Source of the DNA: Oscillospiraceae bacterium
GTDB lineage: Bacteria > Bacillota > Clostridia > Oscillospirales > Ruminococcaceae
Assembly: GCA_018110825.1 (NCBI GenBank)
Contig: JAGBCL010000001.1
Coordinates: forward strand, 1-40,562
DNA length: 40,562 nucleotides
Direction: 5' to 3'
Part shown: positions 21,135 through 30,940 of the stretch, piece after piece
Layout of the letters: every line of letters begins with the position of its first letter
How positions within the stretch are numbered: the first letter of the stretch is position 1
Program-made: the position numbers and the translations under genes
The notes under the pieces: model-generated
Told to the model about the DNA's origin: nothing
The model's input: only the letters and a program-made list of their open reading frames with translations
Databases searched by the model: none

Positions 21135-22529
21135 TTATGCCTCCTCCGCTGTTACTTCATAAGTGATTTTCATTGTTTGTGCTTCTGTTTTTGTTACTGG
21201 TGTTGCAAGGTTGTTGATTGTTGATATGTTTCCAATAAAATCATAAATGGATAACTGTATACTATTTTGGTAGGTATAAAGAGACAACACAAAATTTTTG
21301 CAAATCTGCAAATACGTGGTCAGAAAACGCGATGATGTAGTTTTTCTTGTGTATTTTTTCAGCGTTTCAGCGTTTATAATGTCTACATAATTATAGCCAA
21401 TGAAAAAAACATCTTTACCAAACGGCACTATATCATAGTATTCTAATTTTATGCTCGTTTCTTCGCCCTGTCCGCCGCTTGCAGGGTATCGTGTTAAATT
21501 ACCGTTGCTATAAGACGACGCAAACCAATAACCGTCGCAATAACCAATTGAGTCTATTGTTTGCTGATAATTCGGGCTTACTGTCCTGCTCTGCCTTGCA
21601 GAAAAACTGTTTGTCACAGGGTCGAAAATCACGTATGAAAAATCGTTTTGATTTATAAGATTTACAATGTAACATTTATCGTCATATACAAAAACGGAAG
21701 TATATGTGGTCAAACCGTCGGGAATAGGATATACATCAATTTGTCTTGTAGTAGTGCTGTTTGATTTGTCAAATGCCAAATCAGGTTGACTTGACAATGT
21801 ATCCGACAAATTAAATAATAATTTATCGTGCGGAAGTCTTAACACTACCAAATCATTGCCCGAAGTATAACAAAAAGTATCTTCGCCGTTGATATTCCCT
21901 AAATATCGAGGATTTTTAATAGTATCATATGATTCTCCTGATATTTGTAATCCCATTCCATTCACAGAATTGTATAAAATGTCATTGTTGTTTTCTGTCA
22001 CATTGTAATCAACACCGCCGCCATAGCCACTGTTACCGCTGATTTTTGGCGTCAAACAAACGCAGGAAATCATTCCATTTGCCTTATCTGTGCCAAAATC
22101 AAATACATGACGATAGCCCTTCCACGGATTTGCCGAATCTATGTATCCGCTTTCGTTGGTGTTATAGCTTCCTCTTTTCGAGTTGTTTCCGCTGTAAGAC
22201 TCTCCAGCGTGCCCCACACAATCATTAGCGATTGACAGACGTGTGTTATCTGTTTTTTCCTCTACAGGGTCAGCATAAAGCAAAACGCCGCCAATTAATT
22301 TGTCATAAATCGGAACTTTGTTGCTTAAATTCACACTTAATTGCGTTGCGCTTCTGAAATTTAAAGGTAAATTCAATGATTCGGAAATATATTCTGTCAT
22401 CATATTGGTTTCAACAACCTCAGAGACTTTATTTCCATTTTCAAACAATTCAATTTTGGTTTTTCCCTTGATTTTAGGTAGATTTATTTTATCTCCGCTT
22501 ATGCCTTGGTTTTTTATTAAGTCATTCAT
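21135..22529 (-). CDS. Tail-tip/receptor-binding protein (putative)
   Basis: A 464-residue protein with beta-rich content and repeats such as GVLLYADPV, VFDFGTDKANGMISCVCLT, SYVIFDPVTNSF, YWFASSYSNGNLTRY, ETLKKYTR. The run of short beta blades with aromatic-aspartate turns suggests a beta-propeller or similar C-terminal host-binding domain. It follows the 645-residue tail protein and overlaps its end. Function inferred from position; no confirmed homolog is asserted. Confidence 0.55.
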   Translation of the reverse strand: MNDLIKNQGISGDKINLPKIKGKTKIELFENGNKVSEVVETNMMTEYISESLNLPLNFRSATQLSVNLSNKVPIYDKLIGGVLLYADPVEEKTDNTRLSIANDCVGHAGESYSGNNSKRGSYNTNESGYIDSANPWKGYRHVFDFGTDKANGMISCVCLTPKISGNSGYGGGVDYNVTENNNDILYNSVNGMGLQISGESYDTIKNPRYLGNINGEDTFCYTSGNDLVVLRLPHDKLLFNLSDTLSSQPDLAFDKSNSTTTRQIDVYPIPDGLTTYTSVFVYDDKCYIVNLINQNDFSYVIFDPVTNSFSARQSRTVSPNYQQTIDSIGYCDGYWFASSYSNGNLTRYPASGGQGEETSIKLEYYDIVPFGKDVFFIGYNYVDIINAETLKKYTRKTTSSRFLTTYLQICKNFVLSLYTYQNSIQLSIYDFIGNISTINNLATPVTKTEAQTMKITYEVTAEEA

Positions 22530-24463
22530 TCCGTGCCCCCATAAATTGTGCGATTAAACTCAATGTCATTAATCTCAATTTGATTTCCAGTAAAAGGATT
22601 CGCCGCATTAAGGTTTAAATCGCAAATTATTGTTGATTCAAACGTCGATAAATCTTCGGTTTCAATCCAGATTATATTTGACATATTAACAATTTCTTCG
22701 GATTCGAGCGATTCTAACGCCATGTTGTTTACTGTTATCGGAGTATCAACACCGCCGATTATCCCTGTCAATGTCGCTCCTGTTAATACCTCTGATTCCA
22801 GCACAGCAGGATTGCTCAGGACGATTTTAACCGCATTATTTGACGTGTTTGTGATGCTTGCCACATTATACGGCAGATTATCTGCAACCGCCTTAGAATC
22901 AATTCTACGGCTTAATACGACAGCGTTAGGTATTGTCTCATCAATTGCTCTTGTGATTGGCGTAATAAGATTAATATTAACATTGTCATTAATAGGCTCA
23001 GCACTAACGCTTTTGGCAATAACGATAGCATTTTCGATAATATCATTAAGGTCAATAAATCCGTCCCACCCAGAACGGGCAATCAGTCCCGAACCGGTAA
23101 CAATAGCATTTGCACCTCTCGGCTGTATCACCGCAGAACCGCCAGAAATAAGGACATCTAATTTCTGAGAACCGCCCATTAATTGTGTAAAGGCGGTCGA
23201 GAAATTAAAAAGATTATACCCGTCAGAAGCATTAACTCTGTATGTTGTAAAATTAGAGCCGTTAAGTCTGAGGATGACCGTCACAACTTCGGACGTTGTC
23301 TGTTCGAGTTGTATCGTTGCCACAACAAAAGGCAAGCTTTCCTGTTCCGTGGAAAAACTCAAAGAAACAACCTCTTTTAATGCAGTATCAACAATTATTT
23401 GTTCCTTGTTTTCCCCAAAAATAACAAGCGTATTATTTCTGTTGGTCGATTCTGTTTTTTTGCTTTGCATCTGTTGAGGTGACTGATATTCTTTGTCAAC
23501 CTCTGGACCCGTTGCTGTAAAATCAATGCTCACTCCGCCGTCGAAATTGAGGTCGTAAGACATTGGGATTGTTTTAAATGTCCCGTTTTTGGTCGTTACT
23601 ATGATAATGTCCGATACATCAATGCGGATGTCTCCGAGGATTTGTTTAAACTTGCATGGACGGTATTTAAAACCGCCCACGCTTTCAAAAACCTTGTTAA
23701 TTAGTATATCTGTTGCATACGGATTGTTTATGCTGATTCCTTGCTCTGCTGTTCTGTTGCCGCTGATGACTGTTATTCTGTCGGTGACATCAGCCTTTAA
23801 AAATTGCACCTTAAAATCTGCTTCATCGACGTCCGCATCCCCGATGTAGTCGCCGTTTGTGGAGTATCCAGAATCAGTGTACCAGTAAAATTCAAGGTTG
23901 CCTACACGGTCAAACCTTGCATTTTTGCCGCATAACGCCGCTATGTGTCCGATAACCTCACGCATGGTCATTGATACGGGATTAGTAAAAACAATCACAT
24001 TTTCCAGACCGCTGATGTTGTAGGAAAATCCCAGAATCCTGCTCATTTCCTCTATAACCTTATCTGCTGTTATCGGATATGTTAAAAATGTTTTGTACTC
24101 TTTATCGGCAAGATACATCATATCAGCCGCAGAAATTGTGGTCTTTTTGTCCTTGTTTACGGCAGAACGTACATAAAAATCACCGAATGGGATATATTCG
24201 ACGAAGTCCCCCAGAATTAAGCCGATTTCAAGCCTAAATTTGCGGTTTTTGATATTTTGCGGAATCTCTACTGCATCAATATCAACGGTTGTCGCTGTAG
24301 TTGTACCAATGCTTAACAACGTGTCAAGATTTGCACCGCCTTTGAGTTTGACCGAGTAAATACCGTTATCAACAATAAAATCCTCAAAAATCATCCTTGC
24401 ACGAAAAGAACGTGAATATTTAGTGATTTCTTGCTTGAAATCGTTTGAAACATTTGTAAACAA
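22526..24463 (-). CDS. Tail protein, Tal-like baseplate/tip component
   Basis: A 645-residue protein starting at TTG (24463) after GAGGTGATTAC. The first 300 residues resemble phage tail-tip hub proteins (RARMIFEDFIVDNGIYSVKL, LTYPITADKVIEEM, GYSTNGDYIGDADVDE); the second half (residues about 350-645) is beta-rich, likely a fibre or carbohydrate-binding region. It lies directly after the distal-tail-like gene. Role in tail-tip assembly is inferred from order. Confidence 0.6.
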   Translation of the reverse strand: MFTNVSNDFKQEITKYSRSFRARMIFEDFIVDNGIYSVKLKGGANLDTLLSIGTTTATTVDIDAVEIPQNIKNRKFRLEIGLILGDFVEYIPFGDFYVRSAVNKDKKTTISAADMMYLADKEYKTFLTYPITADKVIEEMSRILGFSYNISGLENVIVFTNPVSMTMREVIGHIAALCGKNARFDRVGNLEFYWYTDSGYSTNGDYIGDADVDEADFKVQFLKADVTDRITVISGNRTAEQGISINNPYATDILINKVFESVGGFKYRPCKFKQILGDIRIDVSDIIIVTTKNGTFKTIPMSYDLNFDGGVSIDFTATGPEVDKEYQSPQQMQSKKTESTNRNNTLVIFGENKEQIIVDTALKEVVSLSFSTEQESLPFVVATIQLEQTTSEVVTVILRLNGSNFTTYRVNASDGYNLFNFSTAFTQLMGGSQKLDVLISGGSAVIQPRGANAIVTGSGLIARSGWDGFIDLNDIIENAIVIAKSVSAEPINDNVNINLITPITRAIDETIPNAVVLSRRIDSKAVADNLPYNVASITNTSNNAVKIVLSNPAVLESEVLTGATLTGIIGGVDTPITVNNMALESLESEEIVNMSNIIWIETEDLSTFESTIICDLNLNAANPFTGNQIEINDIEFNRTIYGGTE

Positions 24464-24467
24464 GTAA

Positions 24468-24839
24468 TCACCTCTCTATACACTTAAGCGTAAACGAGTC
24501 AAAACTCGCTGAACCTTTGACAATCTTCTTAAATGGGTAACTTCTCGGCGGTTTATAGCATTGCATTGTGATTCGTTTTTGTGGCATAAATGGGTCAATA
24601 AAATCAATTGTGTAAAACGTGCTTAATTCTTTTTCAATCATTGATATCTCCTCGGAATTAAGCTGAGTAAACGTAAAAGTTACTACACGCTTTTCCGCTA
24701 CAATATCCCCCACAAACAAACCGCTTGCTGTTCTTCCTGCGTTACTGCTCCACAACGGTTCTTTGTCAAAAACAACATTCTCATCGGGAGTTGGCATATT
24801 TTTACCATTGATTTTTAAAAAATCTGATATTCTGCTCAT
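24468..24839 (-). CDS. Small tail protein (distal-tail/DUF6711-like)
   Basis: A 123-residue protein reading MSRISDFLKINGKNMPTPD with ISMIEKELSTFYTIDFIDP, TMQCYKPPRSYPFKK. Its size and place between tape measure and tail-tip protein match small conserved tail proteins of Firmicutes siphophages that connect tube and tip. Distal-tail assignment is inference; I recognise the 'FLKINGxxMPTP' opening. Confidence 0.6.
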   Translation of the reverse strand: MSRISDFLKINGKNMPTPDENVVFDKEPLWSSNAGRTASGLFVGDIVAEKRVVTFTFTQLNSEEISMIEKELSTFYTIDFIDPFMPQKRITMQCYKPPRSYPFKKIVKGSASFDSFTLKCIER

Positions 24840-24851
24840 ATGCCGTCCCCC

Positions 24852-27578
24852 TTAGTATGCAAGTGCATTTCTGCCTGTTCTGATAGTGTTGTCACGGTTT
24901 TTCTGTACAACCTTTTTATATATTATATCACCATCAAGTAAAACTGTCAACTCTATATTTTCAGAGTTTCCACCGCTTACACCCAGAACCTCAGCGACTG
25001 CTTGTTTGATAGTCTCCAACGGTGCTTCGATGTTCGTTCCGTGTTTTTGGTCACCCAAAACAGCCAAAAACTCTCGATTCGGCGGTATTACTGCACCTTG
25101 CGCAAGCCTTGGTATTGATACTCTTCCAAAACTTGCTTCGGGGATGTCAAATCCAAAACTTTTACCGCCTAATCCGGGAACCCAGTCAGGGATTTCGATT
25201 CTGATTTTGTTTAATCCATTGACTATCCAATTTATCATTTTCTCAAACATGGTGATTATTCCATTTATTGCTCCTTCGAAACCGCCAATTAAGCCATTTC
25301 CGCATTTTTTGGCAAGCTTTAACCACCATTCAGCGGTAAATACAGGTGCGATGTAAGAATTCCAGAAGTTTTTTACATTACCCCAGACTTCCCTTATTTT
25401 GTCAACAATAAAGCCCCAATTTGCCGTTACTGTTGATGCTAAAGCCACACCGCCTGCCAAAAGCAAGCCTAATCCGAGTGGAATGCCTACACCAGAGAAT
25501 AACAAGATAACACCAAGCACAACCAATGCAAGAGAAACTCCGACAATTAATCCTGCATTTTCTTGGAAAAATCTTGATATTTCTTTTTTTATTGCTCCGG
25601 GATTAAATTTTTCTTCTGTTGCCAAAACTGTTGCACCTGCTACAACCAATCCCAACGCAAGGGGAGTGACTTGACCAAATGCAAAAAGCACGATTCCAAT
25701 AACTAACAGTGCCAAAGCAACTCCAACAATTAACGCTTGATTTTTTTCCATAAACTTCTGAATTTTGGTGGTCACGCCGCTGTCTTGTAATTTTTGCTCT
25801 TGAATTCCAAGCAGTCCTTTTCCGACGATTATAAACCCAAATCCGAGAGGTATATGTCCAAAAAATATCAGTATTATTCCAATTCCGATTAAGGATACTG
25901 AGACAGTTTCCATAATTACAGCAAGCTTAGTTGTTACATCTGCGGTGTTGTATTCGCTTGTGCTCACTTCTTTAACCGCATATATTGCCGCACCTGCAAT
26001 AATAAAGCCAATTCCCCACGGTATTTGACCTAAAAACATTAAAATAATACCAATAGCGACAAGTATTTCTTCAATCCAGTTCGCAAGGTTTTTTAAATCC
26101 TTTTTTACAACATTAAAATCAAATTTGCCCTTTGACCGTTTCGTAACGCTGTAAAGGTAAGCACCTGCAACAATAAATCCAATTCCCCAAGGAATATTTC
26201 CCATTGCAAGTAAAATCAAACCTATTGCGACAAGTGCAAGCTCAATTGTTGGGAGTAAATATTCAAGGTCTTTCTTTATATCGTCTACAATTCCCGATAA
26301 AACGCCAGAACCTACACCGCCGCCAATGTCACCACCGATTCCACCGGCAGAAATGCCCGGGATGCCTATTCCAGACCCTGCACCACCTGCACCACCGCCA
26401 TCATCAGCAGGGATTTTGTTAACCTCATCAAATGCCGCTAAGTATCTTTTTGCTTTTTTTCCTGCCTTTTCAGCAGCATCTCCTAACGCATCCATTCCTG
26501 ACGTTGCGTTGTCGAGAGATGAGCTAAGACCGCCGACAGAAGATGATACGCCACCAACGCTTGACTTGATTTCGGCAGTAACGCTTCCAGACCCGCCAGA
26601 AAATAATGCTTTAATTCCTGACCATATTCCCTTTGCAAGTCCTACAATCATGTTAAATACCGCACTTACAAGACTTGGTATAGCCTGTATTAAGGCACTT
26701 GCAACGTTTTGCACAAGCAACGGTCCGACACGTTCTATCAATTGCCCGATTCCGATGAGTGAGCGTTGTACAACAGGTACAATATTTTCAAAATATTTTT
26801 GTATAGAATAAACAAGGTTGTTTATTGCCCTGTCTAAATCTCCACCACCTGCAACGGCAGACAATACATTTTGCCAAGCCGCTTTCATCATATTGGCAGA
26901 GCCTGTTATAGTTCTTTCAGCTTCCATTGCTGTAGCTCCAGCAATACCGAGTTCTTCTTGAATAACATGTATTGCCGTATACACATCAGAAAGATTTTTG
27001 ATGTCATATTTTACACCTGTGATTGCTTCTGCATCCACCAATAATCTTTCCATTTCTTGCTTCGTCCCTCCATATCCTAAACGAAGATTATCAAGAAGTA
27101 TGTATTGTTGTCTTGCAAAACTTTGATATGCTAATTGAACATATTCGATATTTGTTCCCATTTTTGCAACATTATCGCTTATATCAATCATTGCCATATT
27201 TGCAACATCAGCCGCTTTTTCTGTATCTCCTGCTGTACTTCTAATAAGTGCCGCTGAAAATTGTGTAACTTGTCGCATATAATTATTGGCTGAAACACCT
27301 GCGGTATAAAATGCGTCATTTGCGTAATCAATAATTTTCTTTGCCGATTTGCCCCAAAGCGCTTCAATACCACCAACCATTTGTTCATAATCAGCATAAG
27401 CACTAACCGCCATTTTTGTTATTGCAACAGTTGCCGCACCTGCTGCCGCACCTATCACGGCAAAGGATTTTCCAACTTTAGAGACAAAGCCACGCATGGA
27501 AGACAATCCCTTTTTAAGCCCAGAATTGTCAACTTTGGTAGTCAGTATAATACTACCGTCGCCGCCGCTTATTGCCAT
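24852..27578 (-). CDS. Tail tape measure protein
   Basis: A 908-residue protein of tape-measure type. N-terminal ILTTKVDNSGLKKGLSSM and long helical region with TKMAVSAYADYEQMVGGIEALWG, then a Gly-rich linker. From about residue 440 to 715 there are five tandem segments of about 60 residues, each a hydrophobic hairpin (e.g. LILLAMGNIPWGIGFI, IILMFLGQIPWGIGFI, ILIFFGHIPLGFGFI). The tape measure sets tail length and is ejected with the DNA; the hydrophobic hairpins may insert into the host membrane. The length would correspond to a tail of roughly 130-140 nm by the usual 1.5 angstrom per residue rule. Confidence 0.85.
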   Translation of the reverse strand: MAISGGDGSIILTTKVDNSGLKKGLSSMRGFVSKVGKSFAVIGAAAGAATVAITKMAVSAYADYEQMVGGIEALWGKSAKKIIDYANDAFYTAGVSANNYMRQVTQFSAALIRSTAGDTEKAADVANMAMIDISDNVAKMGTNIEYVQLAYQSFARQQYILLDNLRLGYGGTKQEMERLLVDAEAITGVKYDIKNLSDVYTAIHVIQEELGIAGATAMEAERTITGSANMMKAAWQNVLSAVAGGGDLDRAINNLVYSIQKYFENIVPVVQRSLIGIGQLIERVGPLLVQNVASALIQAIPSLVSAVFNMIVGLAKGIWSGIKALFSGGSGSVTAEIKSSVGGVSSSVGGLSSSLDNATSGMDALGDAAEKAGKKAKRYLAAFDEVNKIPADDGGGAGGAGSGIGIPGISAGGIGGDIGGGVGSGVLSGIVDDIKKDLEYLLPTIELALVAIGLILLAMGNIPWGIGFIVAGAYLYSVTKRSKGKFDFNVVKKDLKNLANWIEEILVAIGIILMFLGQIPWGIGFIIAGAAIYAVKEVSTSEYNTADVTTKLAVIMETVSVSLIGIGIILIFFGHIPLGFGFIIVGKGLLGIQEQKLQDSGVTTKIQKFMEKNQALIVGVALALLVIGIVLFAFGQVTPLALGLVVAGATVLATEEKFNPGAIKKEISRFFQENAGLIVGVSLALVVLGVILLFSGVGIPLGLGLLLAGGVALASTVTANWGFIVDKIREVWGNVKNFWNSYIAPVFTAEWWLKLAKKCGNGLIGGFEGAINGIITMFEKMINWIVNGLNKIRIEIPDWVPGLGGKSFGFDIPEASFGRVSIPRLAQGAVIPPNREFLAVLGDQKHGTNIEAPLETIKQAVAEVLGVSGGNSENIELTVLLDGDIIYKKVVQKNRDNTIRTGRNALAY

Positions 27579-27593
27579 ATTATCACCCCTTTA

Positions 27594-28148
27594 TCACCAA
27601 TCGGAGTCAAGCCATTCTTGTTCCTCTTCGGTAAGATTTTGCGGTAAATCTACCATTTTTTTATTTTCTCTGTAAAACTCTTGTTCCCATTCTTCAAGCT
27701 TTTTGCCTCTTGCCCGTTTGTTGCGAATAGAAACTATGTTCTGGAATGTGCATTCGCCGATTTCCATATATCCACCTAAAAACGTATACCAGTGTGTGTA
27801 TTTTTCGGGCATTCTCACGTCATAACCTAAAATACGACTAACAGGCGGTGCTATTTGTGGAAAATCATGTTCCCAATCCATTAGGCGTGGTTTGTTTTCA
27901 TTTTTGTCCTCATCTTCTTCGCCATAGGAGATTATTTTATACATTTCTTTTATGGCTTTTTCGATGTTATTACAATCGCTTAAATCTTCATAAAAAACAT
28001 ATAACGCCGTGCGGATTTTCTGCTCATCGTCTAACTCATTGTCATTCAATGCACAGATAACGTCAAGCACCATTCTGTAGTCGCATTTATTGGTGATTGC
28101 ATACTCTTTGCCGTCTATTTCGACGGCTGTCGGCAAATTCCACATCAT
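27594..28148 (-). CDS. Bacteriophage Gp15-family tail assembly protein
   Basis: A 184-residue protein of the Gp15 family: LPTAVEIDGKEYAITNKCDYRM at the start (given as the family signature), then ALYVFYEDL and TFLGGYMEIGECTFQNIVSIRNK, typical of Gp15 of Firmicutes phages. It overlaps the 171-residue gene by ATG-stop. In many phages this pair is the chaperone for the tape measure, with a frameshift; here they are two separate reading frames with an ATGATG start. Role by family knowledge. Confidence 0.8.
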   Translation of the reverse strand: MMWNLPTAVEIDGKEYAITNKCDYRMVLDVICALNDNELDDEQKIRTALYVFYEDLSDCNNIEKAIKEMYKIISYGEEDEDKNENKPRLMDWEHDFPQIAPPVSRILGYDVRMPEKYTHWYTFLGGYMEIGECTFQNIVSIRNKRARGKKLEEWEQEFYRENKKMVDLPQNLTEEEQEWLDSDW

Positions 28149-28660
28149 TTATTCTTAGGATATTTCAAGGTATATTTGTTTGTGGCATTGCTCATTTTGT
28201 TACCGTATTTCTGTATTTCAACCGCCAAAGCCTTTAACACAAGCAAAATATACAGCTCACATTCGCCGTTTTCGTCAGGAACCATTGCAAGCGGTGGGAC
28301 ATACTTAAACGCTTTACTTGATACATCGCTTTTAAAAATATTGTCAATTTCCTCGCAAAATTCTTTTTCAAGTTCCTTGTCAATTTCCGCAATTGTGTTG
28401 GTCTGACGTGTAAGCTTGTCGAGTTCTTCCTGCGGCATATCCATTATTTTTGTAAAATCAAGGCTACCAATATCAATACCGTCACCCAAAGAATCCTTGT
28501 ATTTGTCAAGTGTGATTTTTTGCAGTCTTTCAGTCATAGATTTTTCAAAGTTGTTAATTCTTTCCTGCAATCCTGCATCATGCGGATTTATAAAAATGTT
28601 CTCCACATCTCCATTATCAAACTGTAACGGAAAAGCAATTTTGCCTGTACTTAATTTCAT
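28145..28660 (-). CDS. Tail assembly chaperone (gpG-like)
   Basis: A 171-residue, largely helical, acidic protein starting MKLSTGKIAFPLQFDNGDVE. It follows the tail-tube gene and precedes Gp15 and the tape measure, the usual place of the tail assembly chaperone that coats the tape measure before tube polymerisation. Function by position and pattern; no frameshift site for the next frame was found. Confidence 0.65.
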   Translation of the reverse strand: MKLSTGKIAFPLQFDNGDVENIFINPHDAGLQERINNFEKSMTERLQKITLDKYKDSLGDGIDIGSLDFTKIMDMPQEELDKLTRQTNTIAEIDKELEKEFCEEIDNIFKSDVSSKAFKYVPPLAMVPDENGECELYILLVLKALAVEIQKYGNKMSNATNKYTLKYPKNK

Positions 28661-28684
28661 TGAAATTTACCTCCTAAATTAAAT

Positions 28685-28716
28685 ATACCGCCCTACCATA
28701 TAGGGCAAGGCGGTAT
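28685..28716 (-). terminator. Hairpin between tail-tube and chaperone genes
   Basis: Minus strand ATACCGCC...GGCGGTAT with an inner GCCCTA/TAGGGC stem. The following T-run is weak (ATTTAATTT), so it may be a partial terminator or an mRNA-stabilising hairpin that gives high tail-tube and lower chaperone expression. Confidence 0.55.
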
Positions 28717-28730
28717 GTGTGTCTGTGTTG

Positions 28731-29258
28731 TTATGCGGCACTGTCGGGCGTGAATGTGATGCTCTCACCGTCAACCTTTGGCATTGTGCCTGTTGTGGTC
28801 TTGTTGGCGTAGTGGATGTCTACCTCAAATCCAAGATAGCCGCCTGCTTCGCCTGTAAAGTTGTTAATAGCAATCATAACATCCTCTTCAAGTCGTGCAA
28901 GGCATGAGCCTTCTGTTGTACCGTCAACAAATTCAAATTTCTGTAAGATCTTCAGAGCATTAAGACTTGTGTAATCCCTCTTAAACCATGCATCAAAGAG
29001 CATCTGTCCAAGCTTTGAGCCTTTGCGGATTTTAATATTAACGCCGCTTTGTGTAGGTTGACCGACAGAGCGTTCCATGTCAATTGTACCGAGGACATCC
29101 GTCACCTTTTCAACATCGCTGTTTTCCTCAATCGTCCATGATTCTATGCCACGTCCCTGCAGTTCCCATTCTGGCGTTTTCTCTGTGCCAACGTCGAGAT
29201 AAATCTTAAATCTTTTTGTCTCTACTTTTGGATTGGCAAATGTATTAAATTCTGCCAT
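28731..29258 (-). CDS. Major tail (tube) protein
   Basis: A 175-residue protein with the tube-fold pattern: MAEFNTFANPKVETKRFKIY then SWTIEENSDVEKVTDVLG, VNIKIRKGSKLGQMLFDAW and a beta-rich C-terminus. Place between the completion protein and assembly chaperone fits, and the ribosome site is strong. It polymerises the tail tube around the tape measure. The C-terminal acidic/serine tail is short. Confidence 0.85.
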   Translation of the reverse strand: MAEFNTFANPKVETKRFKIYLDVGTEKTPEWELQGRGIESWTIEENSDVEKVTDVLGTIDMERSVGQPTQSGVNIKIRKGSKLGQMLFDAWFKRDYTSLNALKILQKFEFVDGTTEGSCLARLEEDVMIAINNFTGEAGGYLGFEVDIHYANKTTTGTMPKVDGESITFTPDSAA

Positions 29259-29276
29259 TAATTATCATTCCTTTCG

Positions 29277-29633
29277 TTAAATCCTTCCGCTTTGCAATGC
29301 ATTGTTTAAAATGCGATATAATTTGTCTTTCTGCCCTGCATCTTCTGCCGCAAAGTCCCAGTGGTCAGTTGCGGACGGGTTTCTTCCGACACCTTTGGTA
29401 ATAAATGTTACACCTCTGCGGTTATAATATACTGTTTCAGCGTATTCCGATTTATACCAAATTGCCCAAGGTTTCAATTCTACTTGATTTGTTAAACCCA
29501 TTAGCGTTCCTGTATCTCGTGGAGTGTATGGGTCAATCAACCTTTTCCACTCATTAGACACAAGCAATCCAAAACGGTCACTGTTTATTTTTTGTAAAAT
29601 ATGCGGCTCGTTTAAATCAATCCTCAGATGCAT
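29277..29633 (-). CDS. Minor capsid/tail-completion protein (Minor_capsid_2-like)
   Basis: A 118-residue protein starting MHLRIDLNEPHILQKINSD and with RLIDPYTPRDTGTLMGLTN, a motif of HK97 gp10-like and Minor_capsid_2 proteins that join head and tail. RNPSATDHWDFAAED near the C-terminus also fits. It overlaps the 167-residue gene by 17 bases. Role inferred from family and position. Confidence 0.75.
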   Translation of the reverse strand: MHLRIDLNEPHILQKINSDRFGLLVSNEWKRLIDPYTPRDTGTLMGLTNQVELKPWAIWYKSEYAETVYYNRRGVTFITKGVGRNPSATDHWDFAAEDAGQKDKLYRILNNALQSGRI

Positions 29634-30120
29634 ATTCCACCGTCTTTCTCGGTGTGCGGTTTACATATCGTAATCTTACTGTGATAAAATAACCGACCGT
29701 GTTTTCTTCGGGGTTGACGTATCGGATTTGTGGCACAAATGGATTGCACTCAATTGATACGATTTGTTCGCCGATTTCGGGGAAATTGTTTGCATCGTTC
29801 TGAGCTTTTACCCAGTCGCAAATACTTTGCACCGATTCCAACGATAAAACATTTTCGTTTCTCTCAGGTGGTGAGCCGTCCTTGACGTCGTACCATTCAT
29901 AGCAGTTTATCTGAAAATCCTCATAAACTGACGGGTAAGGCTCAATTGTGCATTCATAATTTCCTAACGTGTCAAATCGCTCTTGATACTGCACGGCAGG
30001 GCTTGCACCTTGTGGCAAAATAACGCGTCTGCCTACATCCTCAGTTGCGGCTATGCTCCACAGGTCGGCGAGTTCGGGGCATTGACGGAAATATTCAAAT
30101 ATTTTTGCGTATTTATTCAT
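29617..30120 (-). CDS. Head-tail connector/tail terminator-like (Minor_capsid_3-type)
   Basis: A 167-residue protein starting after GGGGTGATTAA. QYQERFDTLGNYECTIEPYPSV and YFITVRLRYVNRTP resemble minor structural proteins of Firmicutes siphophages at this position (Minor_capsid_3 or tail terminator). Beta-rich. Function by position. Confidence 0.6.
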   Translation of the reverse strand: MNKYAKIFEYFRQCPELADLWSIAATEDVGRRVILPQGASPAVQYQERFDTLGNYECTIEPYPSVYEDFQINCYEWYDVKDGSPPERNENVLSLESVQSICDWVKAQNDANNFPEIGEQIVSIECNPFVPQIRYVNPEENTVGYFITVRLRYVNRTPRKTVEYASED

Positions 30121-30124
30121 TTAA

Positions 30125-30547
30125 TCACCCCACATTCGACATTGATATATTATCGACGTTTACGCCGTAAATGTTATCAGAAACAGTTCGGACAACAAAT
30201 CCACGCTCATTGTATTTTTCTTGCAACGCCGCAAATTCACGGCTTGTCGTGACAACATCATCAACTTCGCCCTCAACAACAAAATCCCCTATTTGCACGG
30301 TGTAAAAACCCTTTGCAAGGTCAACAGGCATTTGCCTGTATTCATACGGCGGTTTATATCGTGTAACATCTTTTGTTTCAACGGTCTTGCCGTTGATAAG
30401 ATTCTCAATTGTTCCGTCTGCTCTCGGTACTCTGCCTTTGACTATATGGCATTTGTCAAGCACAAATCGGTCAAATCTTCTGGCATTGACTGCATCCGCT
30501 GAAATATCGTTGTAAATCGTGATTTTCTCTGTAAAAAAATCAATCAC
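30125..30547 (-). CDS. Minor capsid/connector protein (Minor_capsid_1-type)
   Basis: A 140-residue protein started at GTG 30547 overlapping the stop of the preceding gene (GTGA); a further GTG at 30556 is possible. FFTEKITIYNDISADAVNARRF is typical of small Minor_capsid_1-like proteins of Firmicutes phages. Probably a head-tail joining protein. Assignment by position and opening motif. Confidence 0.6.
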   Translation of the reverse strand: MIDFFTEKITIYNDISADAVNARRFDRFVLDKCHIVKGRVPRADGTIENLINGKTVETKDVTRYKPPYEYRQMPVDLAKGFYTVQIGDFVVEGEVDDVVTTSREFAALQEKYNERGFVVRTVSDNIYGVNVDNISMSNVG

Positions 30548-30921
30548 CGCATACACCCCCGATATAACAACGGCGTGCCATTATCATCGACCTCATTCAG
30601 CAAATAGTCTTTTATCATATCGTCAATTTCTCCTGCACGTTCTTCAATGGAGCGAATAACAAAGCTTTCGCTTTCGCTCACTCCGCCTGCTGATTGACTG
30701 TGATTTGATACTTGTTTGGAACTGCCGAAATCACTTGCAAAATACTCCAAAATATCACGGCAAAGCGGCTTGACTTTATCAGGTGCATTTTTCATACCCT
30801 TGATTCGGTTTTGTGTAGCGTTGTCAATAATTCCACATACCCTGTCAATATTACGGTTAAAGGCGGTCAAATCAAGCGTACCGCCTATTGTGATATATTC
30901 CTCATAGGTTAAGTAGACCAT
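30544..30921 (-). CDS. Head-tail connector (gp6-like)
   Basis: A 125-residue helical protein, MVYLTYEEYITIGGTLDLTAF, with DRVCGIIDNATQNRI and an acidic middle, resembling HK97 gp6-type connectors. It follows the 72-residue gene and precedes the Minor_capsid_1 gene. Such proteins form the ring on which the stopper sits. Function by family resemblance. Confidence 0.7.
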   Translation of the reverse strand: MVYLTYEEYITIGGTLDLTAFNRNIDRVCGIIDNATQNRIKGMKNAPDKVKPLCRDILEYFASDFGSSKQVSNHSQSAGGVSESESFVIRSIEERAGEIDDMIKDYLLNEVDDNGTPLLYRGCMR

Positions 30922-30940
30922 AATTCAACCGCCTTCTGCG

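Noticed and set aside
28145-28160. Programmed frameshift between the two tail chaperone genes
   Set aside because: The second frame has its own ATG and no slippery heptamer or downstream structure was seen.
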